Part shown: positions 48,402 through 60,275 of the stretch, one piece after another
Layout: every line of letters begins with the position of its first letter
How positions within the stretch are numbered: the first letter of the stretch is position 1
Source: Epiperipatus broadwayi
Taxonomy: Eukaryota > Onychophora > Udeonychophora > Euonychophora > Peripatidae
NCBI GenBank assembly: GCA_028023455.1
Contig: JAQFVV010000549.1
Location: 310,001 to 374,000 of the forward strand
Length of the DNA stretch: 64,000 nucleotides
Direction: 5' to 3'
Notes under the pieces: model-generated
The model's database searches: none
What the model saw: only the letters and a program-made list of their open reading frames with translations
What the model was told of the DNA's origin: nothing
Program-made: the position numbers and the translations under genes

Positions 48402-51400
48402 CAATAAATGTTTAATCTCTGCTGTCAATGTCCGAGGTATTAATTCCCTCGGTCGTATTAATGCCATCAGGCATTTCTTTAGGCAAAACTCACCACATAT
48501 GTTGTTCATAGGTGAAACAAAATATCACCTAAACTCAAACTACTTCATAAAATCAGAACTTAGTAAAATAGGATTCACCCATTTATCTACAGGTCATGCG
48601 GCTAGGGGAGGAGTTGGGGTAATAATAAATAATCTTCTGGCTCCAACCTCCTTCAGAACAATTTATCTAGATCAGAACCTAATTGCCTTGGAGTTTACCT
48701 TCTCCTTGAATACTTTCAATGTGATTTATGTATACAGCGCCAATGTTCATGCAACACTGCTGAAAATAGTCCACACAATTAACCTAATTACTACTAATAA
48801 TAATGCACCTACCATTCTGCTCGGTGACTTTAACATCTCCTATGAATCCTTCACAAAGAAATATTTACACCTACTCAACAAGGTATTTCTCAATGGGAGG
48901 GGATTCTTTTCACCTGATGCATTTTCATTCTATACAAAAAACAGTCGCACACTCATTGATCTAATGTTCTACTCAGCTGAATTGCACTATGGGATAGAGG
49001 CTAGACTGCAACCGATAGCCTTTTCGGATCATTTTGCGATTATGGCATCCATAGAGCTGAACAACTTTCAACAAATTAAAGTCAACCGGAGTCTCAGAAT
49101 GTCCACTAAAACCAATGCCACTAAGGCATTCTTCTCAGAGGCCTACATTCTTTTTCACAAGGTGAACCTCATATACCTACACACGATTGAGGCCTGGACT
49201 ACATTTATAGGCATTATTCAGTCGCTGATTACTCAATACACCTTCAAGCTTAAGGGAACAACCACACTGATGTGTGAATTGGACAGCCTGAATTGGAAAA
49301 TTAAAAATTTCAATGGTCAGGATCACAACATTGAATACTTACTTGAGCTAAAAGCTTCATACAGATCAAAACAATCAGCAGTAGCAGAGATAATAGCTAC
49401 AAAAAATGCAAAGAATTACCTGCCAGCTCAACATTGCTGGACCTGGGGCTATCTCAAGTGGGCTCTGGGGGCCAGAAAGAAACAGGAGGTTCCTACATCA
49501 TTGCTCATCAATGGTGGCAGCCTTACTGGTGCGAATATGATTTTACACATAGAGAACCACTTTCAAAACCTTCTCTTAGGTCACCGCACAAACCCTGCCT
49601 TGGAATGGGTGGGCACAACCAGAGAGGCAGATCATGGTATTACACTCCAAGACATCACCAGTAGGTTGCATGGTCTCTCTGACAGTGTTCATCCTGGGAT
49701 TCATGCTATCCCGAAGTTTGTGTTCACTCACTTAATTTTTTTTACTGCGAGGATTATATTAAACATGTTAACCTACCTCGCCATTGAAAGGAGAGTAATT
49801 CCTAACCTATATCCAATCGCCATGGTTCCATTCATTAAAAAGAACCGGGATCCTACCTCTCTTAGCAGTATCAGGCCAATATCGATGACACCAATTTTGT
49901 TCAAAGTCATGGAGGGTATAATAAAAAGAAAAAATTCAGAATGCCATTCTACAGGATATATCGGCCTCTCAATATGCAAGGAAGGGATCATCGGCGCTGA
50001 CTGCAATTGGTGAAGTGAAAATTCTGCTTGATCACATTAGATCTAACAGAAAATCCCGGCCTGTGGCAGTCCAGCTGGATGTGTCCAATGCTTTTGATAC
50101 AGTAGATGTCAACATTCTTCTTGAATTGCTATCTCAGTTGGACATATCAAAACAGATAATTCAGACATTGGACAATCTCCTGAATAAAAGGCATATTCAT
50201 ATTTCCATAAATGGACATTACTCAGATGGATTTGGCCCTTCAGGATCCATACCACAAGGTTCACCGTTGAGTGGTCTATTGTTCATAAAGTACATCGACC
50301 CTCTGATTAAAGAGCTAGATCAGCTTCCAGGTATATATGTGCCCCGGCTTAAGAAAAACATCAAGGTATTTGCATACATGGATGACATACTTGTGATTCT
50401 TCCATCCCGTAAATATCTGAAGACACTTCATTATATAATTACCAATTATACTAAAGATTATAAATTATCCATCAATCCTCACAAGTCATCATCCTGGTGC
50501 ATCAACACTGGTAGGAAAATACTATCCAATTTTTTAGCGGAACCTCAGTGTTTTCTGGGGTTTCCTATCTTCAAGTCATAGACTGCTATGTCTGTCTGCC
50601 TACAAAAATCCATCATAAGCAATGCTACCAAGGTGGTTCAGATGCTGTCAAGGACATACCTGTCCCTACAAGGGAAGATTGCTCTTATAAATATGAAGAT
50701 TTTGGCGAGCATAAATTACTATCTGCCAATAATGACAGTTACCAAATCATTCACCTTACAGATTCAGAGGCTCTGTGGTCAGCTCTTATGGAGAGGTTGG
50801 ACCACTGCAATTAGCATTCGCAGACTTCAGTTTCACAGGAAACAGAACGGTATGGGTCTCCATTCAATACAGACAATCAATTTCCAAAAAGAGCATTCAC
50901 TTTTAGTAAACCTGGGGAAAAAATACCCTCTATCAAATATTATAGAGACTGTAATACCTACTGACAGACCTCCCCCCAGTAAACACACATGGCTTGACAC
51001 CATTATTAAACAACAATCTCTATACATCAGGCACTCAATAACAGAGTTTAATAATAAAATCAACATCTGGCAGGCACACTGCCTGCTGAATCCTGTTAAT
51101 ACAGTTATTTATGCTCACCTAGGGTGCAGCAATCATAAAATCACCTCAATATTTAAATATCTGCTACTGGAGCCCAAACTTTTGGATTATCTGATCAAGG
51201 TGAATATGGATTCCATGCCAATTAATACATTCTTATACTACAAGTGGTTTCTAAATAAAATAGACCCTATTTGTCATGCCTGTTCTAGAGGAGAGGAATC
51301 CTTTAATCATCTGTTAAATATATGTCCAGGCTATAACAGTATTCGAAGAATTATCTCTCAACACTGCATTATAGCAGTGGATAAAATCCTGGACATCAGG

Positions 51401-51628
51401 GGTTGTCTCTTCTCTGGAGACTTTACAGTAATCAGGTTATCAATCTTCCTGACATATGCTTTTTGGTACACAAGGTGCAGGACAAAGTTCACACAACCAA
51501 CACCGGATCCCAATGATATATTTTGCAATAAGCTCAAAGCTCTTCAAGACAAGGATAAGATACTATCCTCTAGATTTTTGTTTAATAATACATGGAGCCT
51601 ACTAGTATGGCCCACAGACTCTACATGA
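48394..51628 (+). pseudogene. LINE ORF2: AP endonuclease and reverse transcriptase, one frameshift and one stop
   Basis: I take the start as ATG 48,394, which overlaps the ORF1 stop, rather than the upstream GTG. About 1,078 codons. The endonuclease domain (about residues 1-225) shows the conserved acidic and His sites: FIGETK, LLGDFN, TLIDLMFYS and SDHFAIM. The reverse transcriptase has IRPISMTPILFK, QLDVSNAFDTVD (motif A), IPQGSPLSGLLF (motif B) and FAYMDDILV (motif C, YMDD at 50,375-50,386), then LGFPI. The C-terminal end has CHAC, then HLLNIC, the Cys/His motif usual in LINEs. The frame shifts within the A-rich stretch about 49,922-49,934 and is cut by TAG at 50,579-50,581, after which the same frame stays open to 51,628. 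No RNase H domain is apparent. Confidence 0.9.
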
Positions 51629-51898
51629 ATTTTGGACCTGATATATTCACATTGTAGTGTATCGTAGAAGAAGTAGTCTGTGTTGCAACATGTCGGATTC
51701 TACTTGCAGGGGTGGGCAATACCAACTAAATAGTACGTATTTGCTCATATTATAACCTGCTAGTGCGGAGAATGGCTCTTGCATACTTTTTCCAGACCAA
51801 CGCCAGCAATGGATGAGCCAACATTAACAAAGTGTTTTTATTATGCATCTGTACAATTTTATAATATCAATAAATATATTTAAAAAAAAAAAAAAAAA
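51629..51898 (+). other. LINE 3' untranslated region and poly-A tail
   Basis: About 250 bp without coding potential, containing GGGTGGGCAATACCAAC, CCAGCAATGGATGAGCCAAC and AATAAA, then 17 A's. The same landmarks recur in antisense at 24.8-25.1 kb, which defines this as the transposed 3' end of the element. Confidence 0.85.
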
Positions 51899-52393
51899 CA
51901 TAATCATTAAAGTGGGGGGGGGGGGATCTTGCTCTATGATTCTTTTAAATTATTTTCTATTAACTTTACAAGTGGAAGAAAGATTATCTTTAGGAAAAAC
52001 TACTTAATGCTATAAAATTTAATTATCAACTATCAAATTTTAAAAGAAATTAAAGAGTTTAACTAAAATAATTAAAACATATGATACATATATAAAATAA
52101 TAAAATCAATAAAAAAATATAAAATTATAATTCAATAAAATTGAAATATATAAAAAAATTACGCTCTTATGGCTATCACACATTGGCTTATTGGTATATC
52201 TAAAGAACAGCTCATGTAACAGTTTTACCTTCAGCCTATAGTAAAGTCTGTAGAAGGCTAATACTCTCTGTACAGATCATATATATAAATGCATATGTAT
52301 GTCTGGCATGTACATATTATTTCCAAAATTACAATACAAAAAAAGAATCAGAATTAAAACCAATTCTTTTTTTATGTTGCACTTCAAGTATAC
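51899..52393. other. AT-rich DNA after the LINE
   Basis: A G-run lies at about 51,913-51,924. Otherwise nothing recognised before the next palindrome. Confidence 0.5.
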
Positions 52394-53194
52394 AATAATC
52401 AATAATATGTTTGAAAATACACATATACAAGCAACAAAGATTACAAATTATAAAATTATCATAGAAAAGCCTTTTTTGGCCAATTATGTTTTTTGCCCTT
52501 TTCAATATGTCTCCAGAATACCACGATTTAAAGTACATACAGTGACATCTATACCAATACATGAGAGACGACAGATAAACAAATGAATATTCGACACAAT
52601 CTATTACATGATATTTTTTTTTTCAATCCTACTACAAAATTACCCTGTTATATATATTGAATGAATATATATCCACATATATTAATTAATTAACTATCCA
52701 TTCTTTATCCATTAACGACTTATTATTCAACTTAATGGATGTTTTGTATATATATATTCATACAGTTGTTTTTAAATGTTAATAGACAAAAAATATATGT
52801 AACAAACTATATCATGTATAATAAAAACAACTGTATGAATATATACAAAACATCCATTAAGTTGAATAATAAGTGGTTAATGGATAAAGAATGGATAGTT
52901 AATTAATTAATATATATGTGGATATATATCCATTCAATATATATATAACAGGGTAATTTTGTAGTAGGATTGAAAAAGAAAATCATGCAATAGATCATGT
53001 CGGATATCCATTTGATTATCTGTCTTCTCTCATGTATTGATATAGATGTCGCTGTATGTATTTTAAATCGTGGTATTCTGGAGACATATTGAAAAGGGCA
53101 AAAACATAATTTGCCAGAAAAGGCTATGATACTTTTATAATTTGTAATCTTTGTTGCTTGTATATATGTATTTTTAAACATATTATTGATTATT
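52394..53194. mobile_element. Foldback palindrome P2
   Basis: Arms of about 375-380 bp (52,394-52,774 and 52,822-53,194) pair around a spacer of about 47 bp. Landmarks are ATGTCTCCAGAATACCACG (left) with CGTGGTATTCTGGAGACAT (right), and AACAACTGTATGAATATATA near the centre. The arms differ by scattered substitutions, including small A-run indels. No hammerhead core was found. Open frames of 95-98 codons mirrored in the two arms are by-products. The right arm ends about 60 bp before the 21-bp minisatellite. Confidence 0.85.
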
Positions 53195-53254
53195 TCCAAA
53201 GTCTTGTTTCATGTGTGAGAAGTGCATTGATATGATGGCTTCTAGGATGTTAGC

Positions 53255-53572
53255 AGTTGGTTGGTTTATTGAGTCAGTTGGTTGGTTTATTGAGTCAGTT
53301 GGTTGGTTTATTGAGTCAGTTGGTTGGTTTATTGAGTCAGTTGGTTGGTTTATTGAGTCAGTTGGTTGGTTTATTGAGTCAGTTGGTTGGTCGAGTCATT
53401 TGGTTGGTTTATTGAGTCAGTTGGTTGGTTTATTGAGTCAGTTGGTTGGTTTATTGAGTCAGTTGGTTGGTTTATTGAGTCAGTTGGTTGGTTTATTGAG
53501 TCAGTTGGTTGGTTTATTGAGTCGGTTGGTTTATTGAGTCAGTTGGTTGGTTTATTGAGTCAGTTGGTAGGT
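53255..53572. repeat. 21-bp minisatellite, about 15 copies
   Basis: The unit is GTTGGTTGGTTTATTGAGTC plus A, repeated nearly perfectly, with a shorter variant near 53,381-53,400 and another near 53,521. Because 21 is divisible by 3 it gives long open frames (VGWFIES repeats), which I do not consider a gene. Confidence 0.95.
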
Positions 53573-54619
53573 AAAGTCAGCATGGGCTGGTTACAGGTTA
53601 ATGCTAGAGTGTGAAATCCACCTTTTGGTTGCCTTCACAGCACGTATATTCATATATGGCAACTGGTGCAAATTCTGAGTTCATTATCAACAGACACAAT
53701 TATATATGGTTGGTTCAAAACACAAGCAGGATCAGCAGACACAGCAGAGTAAGTAGAATCAGAACTTAGCAGAATCTTGTAAATTAAATAGACTAAGCAG
53801 AATCAAAAGTCTAAATAATTTTAGCTAGTCTTTTATAGACCTATTATTCATTATATGATCTACTTGGGAATTTAAGGAATCTCCCTAATCAGAAAATCAG
53901 TGATTAAATTTTTTTTTACTCAAATAAGCTAGCAAATTTTTAATTAAGAAATTCCAAATTTAATTACATTAATCTAAAATTTTCCAGATAACAATACTTA
54001 ATGAAAGAAAATTATATTTTAAGATTTTAATTAATAATGAACTGATTAAAAAACATTTTAAGATTAAATATTGTTTTCTGAAATATAAAAAAATATTTTA
54101 TCTAAAGATAATACATTTGGCTACAAAGTTCACCTTTTTTTTTAAAAAAAAAAAGGAACATTTAAATAGACTAACTTTAAATATTTTCACTATTAGGGTA
54201 TGCATAAATATACATAATGCAGCACTCACCGAATCACTACTAAAAAAGAATTCTCAACTTCATCAACTCTAAACACCAACATATAAATTAATATTGAGAT
54301 GGTCAAAGTATCTCAGTATAAAAAAAACTTTTTCAATTTAAATATTTTGAATTAATGTGTGGTTATTTAATAATTCCTATTTAATGTATAAAAACTCAAC
54401 TGCAGTGACAGAATAAAAAAAAAAACACATTTTGATATCAGCATCTTTTAAATTTTGAAAGATAACTTTAACACAAGTGGTAATGCTTCAGTTTATGCAG
54501 CCTAAGAAATCAACTATTATTTTGATAAATTTGATTTTTGTTATTCATCATCTGTATTTTTTCTAATGACTTGATTTAAATATTATTGGGAGCGTACATT
54601 TTCAACTCTCTTTTTGTTT
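53573..54619. other. AT-rich intergenic DNA, no gene
   Basis: Short CAGCAGA/AAGCAGAATC-like motifs recur near 53,730-53,815. No gene or known repeat family seen. Confidence 0.5.
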
Positions 54620-55075
54620 ATTAATATAAAACTTTAGAAAGCAACAATTGTTGCTAGGTGACAGTGCTAAATAAATTCCTATCTTGTGCCTTCCTATCCA
54701 AAATCACAGATTACTTTCAAGTTTATGGCTTTTATCAGTGCGGAGCTTTGTATCTTGCAACAGTACATTCAAATTTTATGATCTAATGCATGTTTCTTCC
54801 AATTCCTATCATTTACATCTGTTATACTGTCAAGTTATCAGTCCAAACTAATAAATGTATAAATATTTTCAATCCAACAATACTTTTAATCCAACCCAAG
54901 CAAATGTAACATAAAGATAAATGATAGGAGCTGAAAAAATAATACATTGGATAATAAGATCTTTATTGATGAAAGCAATAAGCTTGAAACTACTCTGGAG
55001 ATTTTGAATAGAGAACCAGAGGATATGGGCTTATTAAATCCTATCATCTGCAAATTATCATTGCTTTTTATATCT
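54620..55075. mobile_element. HHR repeat family D, degraded palindrome
   Basis: Left (minus) and right (plus) segments mirror each other around the HHR position. The right one (about 54,958-55,005) reads TTGATGA, then a perfect helix II of AAGC with GCTT over AATAA, then GAAA; C3 of the core has become T. Its helix I is long, with AAGATCTTTA pairing TGGAGATTTT. The left one reads CTGATAA with a damaged helix II. The motif is clearly related to families B and C (GAAACTA, TCTGGAGAT). Both look inactive. Confidence 0.6.
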
Positions 55076-55342
55076 TACATTAAGTGGCTAAAAGAATGTG
55101 GAAAAGTATGCTTCTAAAATGACTTAAAGAAAAAGATTAAAGAGTCTTACTTTATTAACTTTGACTATAATTCGATAAACAAAACAGTTACGCATTACGC
55201 AATTTCCAAAAAATAGCAAACATAATTTGCATACACTTTGCATTTTTCAGCAACAGTTTTATTCCGCAATTCACTTCACACACAGCTTTGATAATGAAGG
55301 TATTTCTTCGAAAGTACTTAGCGAAATAAATTCAAATAGCCA

Positions 55343-55445
55343 TTTTTTTTCTCATGGGTCATAGCATCAGCCAGGAAGTAAACCCACTAATCCAGGACAA
55401 CTGCTTGTAAAGCAGCTGTCATTGACCTCTCGACCACCAATGCTT
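55343..55445 (-). mobile_element. tRNA-Val-like SINE, copy S3, with target-site duplication
   Basis: On the minus strand: CAAGCATTGGTGGTCGAGAGG (5' end with A-box), CTGCTTTACAAGCAG (anticodon arm, TAC), a T-arm region with TCCTGGATTAG, GATGCTATGACCCATG and a poly-A. AAATAGCCA at 55,334-55,342 is repeated at 55,449-55,457, a likely target-site duplication. This copy and S1 share a short extra segment in the T-arm region, marking a subfamily. Confidence 0.8.
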
Positions 55446-55804
55446 GAAAAATAGCCAATTATTTAGTTATTTATTGTACTTCATTTATTCGCTTGCTTTA
55501 CACATTTATTATTTTATTTGTTTGAAATATATATATATATATCGCATATATCTTACTCAATACAAATATAGACACAAAATGATTATTTATTAATTACAAA
55601 ACAACAATATGTAAGTTGAAGACATGATGGGTCATGCAATGTTTTATTGGAATTATTGAGAGCCTGAAGCTTTTGTCTATGAAGTATATCTATTTCTATA
55701 GATATGATAAATATTTCACACAAAAGATTTAAATTTTGTCTTTTGGGCTGAATAATATATATATAATACTTAAATATATGTATAGTGTCTATACTAAACT
55801 TAAT

Positions 55805-56515
55805 GTAATATGAGGGACTTGAACTCAAGTTTTTAAGCTCTCTACATCCTATCTTATATAACTAATACACATGACCACATGTGAAAAAAATCACCAATAT
55901 ATGTATTTTATTTTATTTTGTATATTGGAGATCATTTATTTTTCTCACATGGATGTGATTATGTGCATCAGTTGGATAAGATAGATTGGGTAGATGTAGG
56001 GAGTTTGAAAGTTCAAGTTCAAGATCCTTATAATTACATGAAGTTTAGTATAGACAATATACATATATACTTAAATATTGCATATACAGCCTGTATTCAT
56101 TCTGCCTATCCTTATTCTATATAATTGGATAAACATATTAAAGTCCTATGTGTGAGGGATCAGACTTACTTAATGTCAACATGAGTATGAAATAATATTG
56201 GCTTCAACAAGGGCTTTGAGCATTACATTCTTAAATTTTCAATGCCATGGATGGCTGAAGAATTGGAGAGTGGAGAAGATTGAAGCCCATTAAAGTTCAA
56301 AGATTTGCTCTCTTAATATAAAGTGAGCACTGATTGTATGTATGTGTGGGAGATCATGATGTGGACCAAGTGACAAGTGCTGGTTCAGCACAATATGTAT
56401 ATATTGGACATTTATTTATTTTTTTCACATTTATGTGGTCATGTACACCAGTTGTGTAAGTTAGTTTGATGTAGGGAGCTTGAAAGTTCGAGTTCAAACC
56501 CCTTATAATATATAT
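55805..56515. mobile_element. HHR repeat family A, copy A7 (nested palindromes)
   Basis: A short inner palindrome (55,805-56,035) lacks the ribozyme part and folds at a TATTTTATTTTATTTTG centre. It is followed by an almost complete plus-strand arm (56,125-56,515) with the centre segment, a decayed hammerhead (GTGACAA in place of CTGATGA, near 56,366), the A-box-like TACACCAGTTGTG and the B-box GAGTTCAAACCCC. Several orientations in close order suggest repeated insertion or rearrangement of the family. Confidence 0.75.
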
Positions 56516-56704
56516 GTGTTAATGTAAAATGATAGTCATACAGAATTTGAATATAAATTTTTTAATAATATTATTGTTTTTACATCATTTTCATAGTCAT
56601 TCTGACATGAAATTGTACTCAGTACAATAATATACAATAATAGTATTTAAAAATTTTATATTAAAACTCTATATGTGGAAACATAATTGTATATAATAAT
56701 CAAT

Positions 56705-57700
56705 AAAACAAGTTAAGCTTGTATTACAAATATGAAATATAGGGAGCATGCCAATAACTCTAACAAGCTTTTATTGATAAGTGCCACAAGAGAAAGTATT
56801 CAAAATCTCAATCTAGAATAATCTCTTCTAGAATAATCTCTATCCTTAGACCAGTTTTGAGCTTTTGATTCATGTCAGTGAGATACTAGGTCATTCAGAC
56901 ACTAGATCCAAAATATCAATTCAAAAGTCAGCACTTCAGACACCTAATTGTCTTTAAATCCAGCTATCTAACTTAAATAACTATATGCCTCTGAAAACAG
57001 TTCATCTTCACCATATATTAGTAGTCTCAGCAATATAATATTGCCAAAGCCTCAAGAACAAAATTATAATAATGATTTAATTAAATCAAATCATATATTG
57101 CATAACTTGCTTTAAGCTTGTATTACAGATATGGTATTTTGGATCTAGTGTCTGAATGTCCTACTGCCTAACTAACACGAACCAAAAGCTAGAAACCAGT
57201 TTGAGAATAAGGATAATTCTAGATAGAGATTTTGAATGCTTTCTCTTGTGGCACTTATCAACAAATGCTTGTTAGACATATTGGTATGCTCCCTATATTA
57301 CATATCTGTAATACAAGCTTAAAACAAGTCAGACAGTATATGAGTTGTTTTATTATTATAACTTTGCTCTTGAGACTTTGGTGATGTTATATTGCTGGGG
57401 CTATCAGTCAGACCCATGTAGCTATTTAAAATAGATAACTGGATTTAAAAACATTTAGGCATCTGAAATTTTCAGATTTTCTACTTTATAGTTATGTATT
57501 AGATAAGTTCTGGCTTTTGATTTGATATTTTAGATCTAGTGTTTGAATGTCCTAGTACCTCATTGACGTGAGCCAAAAACTCAAAACTAGTCTGACGATG
57601 AGGATATTCTACATAGAGATTTTGATTTTTTTTTGTTGTAGCACTTATCAATAAAAGCTTGTTAGAGCTATTTGGCATGCTCCTATATTTCATATATATA
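56705..57700. mobile_element. HHR repeat family C array (one minus and two plus units)
   Basis: A minus-strand monomer (56,705-57,130) is joined to plus-strand monomers whose landmark ATCTAGTGTCTGAATGTCC-like sequence occurs near 57,138 and 57,532, a period of about 393 bp. Hammerhead positions are degraded: on the minus strand CTGACATGA near 56,850, on plus CTAACACGA near 57,170 and TTGACGTGA near 57,560, all with shifted core spacing. The helix II element CAAAAGCTAGAAA is partly kept. The orientation change mirrors the array at 17.5-19.0 kb. Confidence 0.8.
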
Positions 57701-57710
57701 TATATATTTA

Positions 57711-58061
57711 TAATTGAAATAATAAATTTAACAGTTTACAAACTATTACAAACAATCCTTAAATCCACAGAAGTACTTTCGGTTAATTTCTTAAACCTGC
57801 CTCAACTGCCATTAAATTCAAAAACAAAAGCGGAAGCAAACGTCATCAATTTAAATTCCACGAATCTCGTATTTTAATGTTAGCAGCTTCTAATATTAAA
57901 ATACGAGATTCGTGGAATTTGAATTGATGACGTTTGCTTCCGCTTTTGTTTTTGAATTTAATGGCAGTTGAAGCAGGTTTAAGAAATTAACCGAAAGTAC
58001 TTCTGCGATTTAAGGATTGTTTGTAATAGTTTGTAAAGCGTTAAATTTATTATTTCAATTA
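57711..58061. mobile_element. Foldback palindrome P3, young
   Basis: Arms of 168 bp (57,711-57,878 and 57,894-58,061) match at about 97% around a 15-bp spacer. Several CpGs are kept in both arms (TTCGGTTAA, GCGGAAGC, AACGTCATC, CACGAATCTCG), unlike most repeats here. It sits immediately next to the family C array. No hammerhead core and no long coding frame. The high arm identity points to recent origin or to gene conversion between arms. Confidence 0.9.
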
Positions 58062-59029
58062 CAATTACAATTTTGTTTTTAATTAACGGACATTTTATTT
58101 ATATATACGCTCAACTTATCAAAAAACGATACTTATTAAAACAACAATACTTTGACTAACTCAGAATATATTTCTAACATATTATATCTAATAAAATTAA
58201 AACTTAAAATAATTTATCTTATTTAAATAATAAACTAAGTTAATCAAAAAAACACATAGATTAAATATTAAGGTTCAAATTGGAGTCCCAGCTCATTTAT
58301 TATACTAATAATTTAAATTACGATTAGCTCATTATATACTCCTAAAATGTGGTTTGATTAAAATACTAACAAAAAAATTATAAAAACTCTTGAACGAGAC
58401 ATTCAGCAAGGTACACCGTTGATTTAACATTGAGATGTATCCCGAAAGACATGCTCAATGGTATAAGAATATTACTTCTACTTAATTTATAAAAATACTA
58501 TCTTGTAATACTCTAATGACTCATAACACACATAAAATAATTCAAATTAAATAATCTATAAAATTTATTATAAAACAATAAATCGACTACTATTCTTCTT
58601 TCATAAAAATAATATTTAAATTTAACATTAACAAAAAATTCTTATCCATTATTACTTTATTTAGCTGTTACAATTATTCAACATCTCAGGTTCATAATAA
58701 TAAATAAATTAATACTATGTTGTTAAATATAATGAGGGATTTGACCTATATTCAAATACTCTCACACAACAGCAACAAACAACTAGAATATTTTAATGAT
58801 TCTTAAATCCATAAATCTATTTGAGTATTACTCTTCAATAAAACATAAATAAAATTTATAAATTTTTATAAAACATCATATATAATATTTTAAATAAATT
58901 TTAAAACATTTCATCTCATATTATGTTATAAAGTCTTTTATTTCTTATGTGACATTTACAGAATATATTGTATTTTTAATGTAATTGCAATATTTAAAAT
59001 ACAGGCACTCTTTATATACCTGGAGCCTA
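58062..59029. other. AT-rich intergenic DNA, no gene
   Basis: Nothing recognised. Confidence 0.5.
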
Positions 59030-59425
59030 ATTGTAAATATAGGGGATTTGAGCTCAGACTTTCAAGCACCTTTCAACTATAAACACTATCTCATATCATT
59101 GATACACATAATCACACACATGTAGAAAAGATCAATAATCACCAATATATATATTTTGTGCTGAACCGGCACTCATCACTTGGTCCAGATTATCATCTCT
59201 CACATATATACATAATCAGAGCTGAACATGATTATATATGTGTGTGTGAGAGATGATAAACTGGACCAATTGATGAGCACTGATTATATATGTGTGTGAA
59301 AGATGATAATCTGGACTAAATGATAAGTGCTTGTTCAGCACAAAATACATATATTGGTGATTATTCATCTTTTCTATATGTGATATGAGATAGTGTGTAT
59401 AGTTGAAAGGTGCTTGAAAGAGAGA
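59030..59425. mobile_element. HHR repeat family A, copy A8 (palindrome)
   Basis: The left arm starts at GGATTTGAGCTCAGACTTTC (about 59,044) and the right arm ends near TTGAAAGGTGCTTGAAAG. The centre contains a partially duplicated TATATATGTGTGTG and GAGAGATGATA segment. The left hammerhead reads GTGATGA and the right AAATGATAA, with GAAA lost in both, so neither should work. The outer helix I variant (GATAATC/GATTATT) is shared with copy A6, defining a subfamily. Confidence 0.75.
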
Positions 59426-60275
59426 GATTGGAGAAAATAATAGAAACAATTGACCCAGTAACACAAAGATATTTTTGACATTATGTAACACAGAAGTGGA
59501 AAGAAATCAGTTTTTTTTCAATAGAAGCCTAAAATATGGAAAAAGTATTTGATATCAGTTTCAAAAAATTATGAAAGCATGTTGAACCTGTTTGAGTTTA
59601 AAAGAGGTTGAATTGTTAATATTGGATGATTCAGAGTGTCAATAACCAACCTGCTTAATATGTAGTTTCATGATCAGAAAATGACACATTTATTAAAAAT
59701 AAAATAGTAAAGTCTTCTGGAACATATAATTATTGATAGTAATTGGAAATTATTAAAAAACTATTTGATCTTACAAAGTAAAAACAAAAATCAAAATTAT
59801 AATGGAACAAATCAAATGTGGACAAATGTGAACATTTCAGTATCATCCATACAATCTACCAAGAGCAATGGTGGTTAGAGATTTTGTTTTACAGCTATTG
59901 TTTTCTGAAGAAAATGTTAAATTTCAGAAATTGTTGTGTCTGGAAATATATAAAATAGACAATGGATGCTAAATGGTCAGACAACTCATTACATAAACCA
60001 ACTATTAGTAAAATTGTCTTCTTTTAATATTGATGCATTTTGGGCAGTCAAATCATAATGCTAACTTTTTCAATCTTTACATGGAAGCAATATACTGACA
60101 GACTATTTAATTGTTTTAGCAATTTCTCATTTCATGGTAAGAACGTAGTTTTTAGACTCTACATGTTTAAAAAAATAATTCTCCAATTCATAATATCATG
60201 ATGTTTATATTGCTCATTTGTGCAACCTCTTTGTGATTTAAATATTATTGAGAAATTGAAGTTTTTTTATGAAAA
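59426..60275. other. AT-rich intergenic DNA, no gene
   Basis: Nothing recognised. Confidence 0.5.

Larger units (their letters stand above)
44416..51898 (+). mobile_element. Nearly full-length LINE (non-LTR retrotransposon)
   Basis: The element has ORF1, ORF2, a 3' untranslated region with AATAAA (51,869-51,874) and a poly-A tail (51,882-51,898). ORF2 encodes AP endonuclease then reverse transcriptase, the order of APE-type LINEs that nick target DNA and prime reverse transcription there. ORF1 and ORF2 overlap by the 8 bases ATGGATAA. Base composition is clearly less AT-rich than the flanks. Six or more frameshifts and two in-frame stops show it is not currently autonomous, unless some indels in A-runs are sequencing errors. 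The 5' end is not defined. A truncated second copy of its 3' end is at 24.8 kb. I cannot assign the clade with confidence. Confidence 0.9.

Noticed and set aside
53255-53572. CRISPR array
   Set aside because: The repeats are directly adjacent without unique spacers, and the whole context is eukaryotic.
53211-53614. Repeat protein with VGWFIES units
   Set aside because: The frame is a consequence of a 21-bp unit; the two overlapping frames are both open for the same reason, and the flanks have no coding signal.
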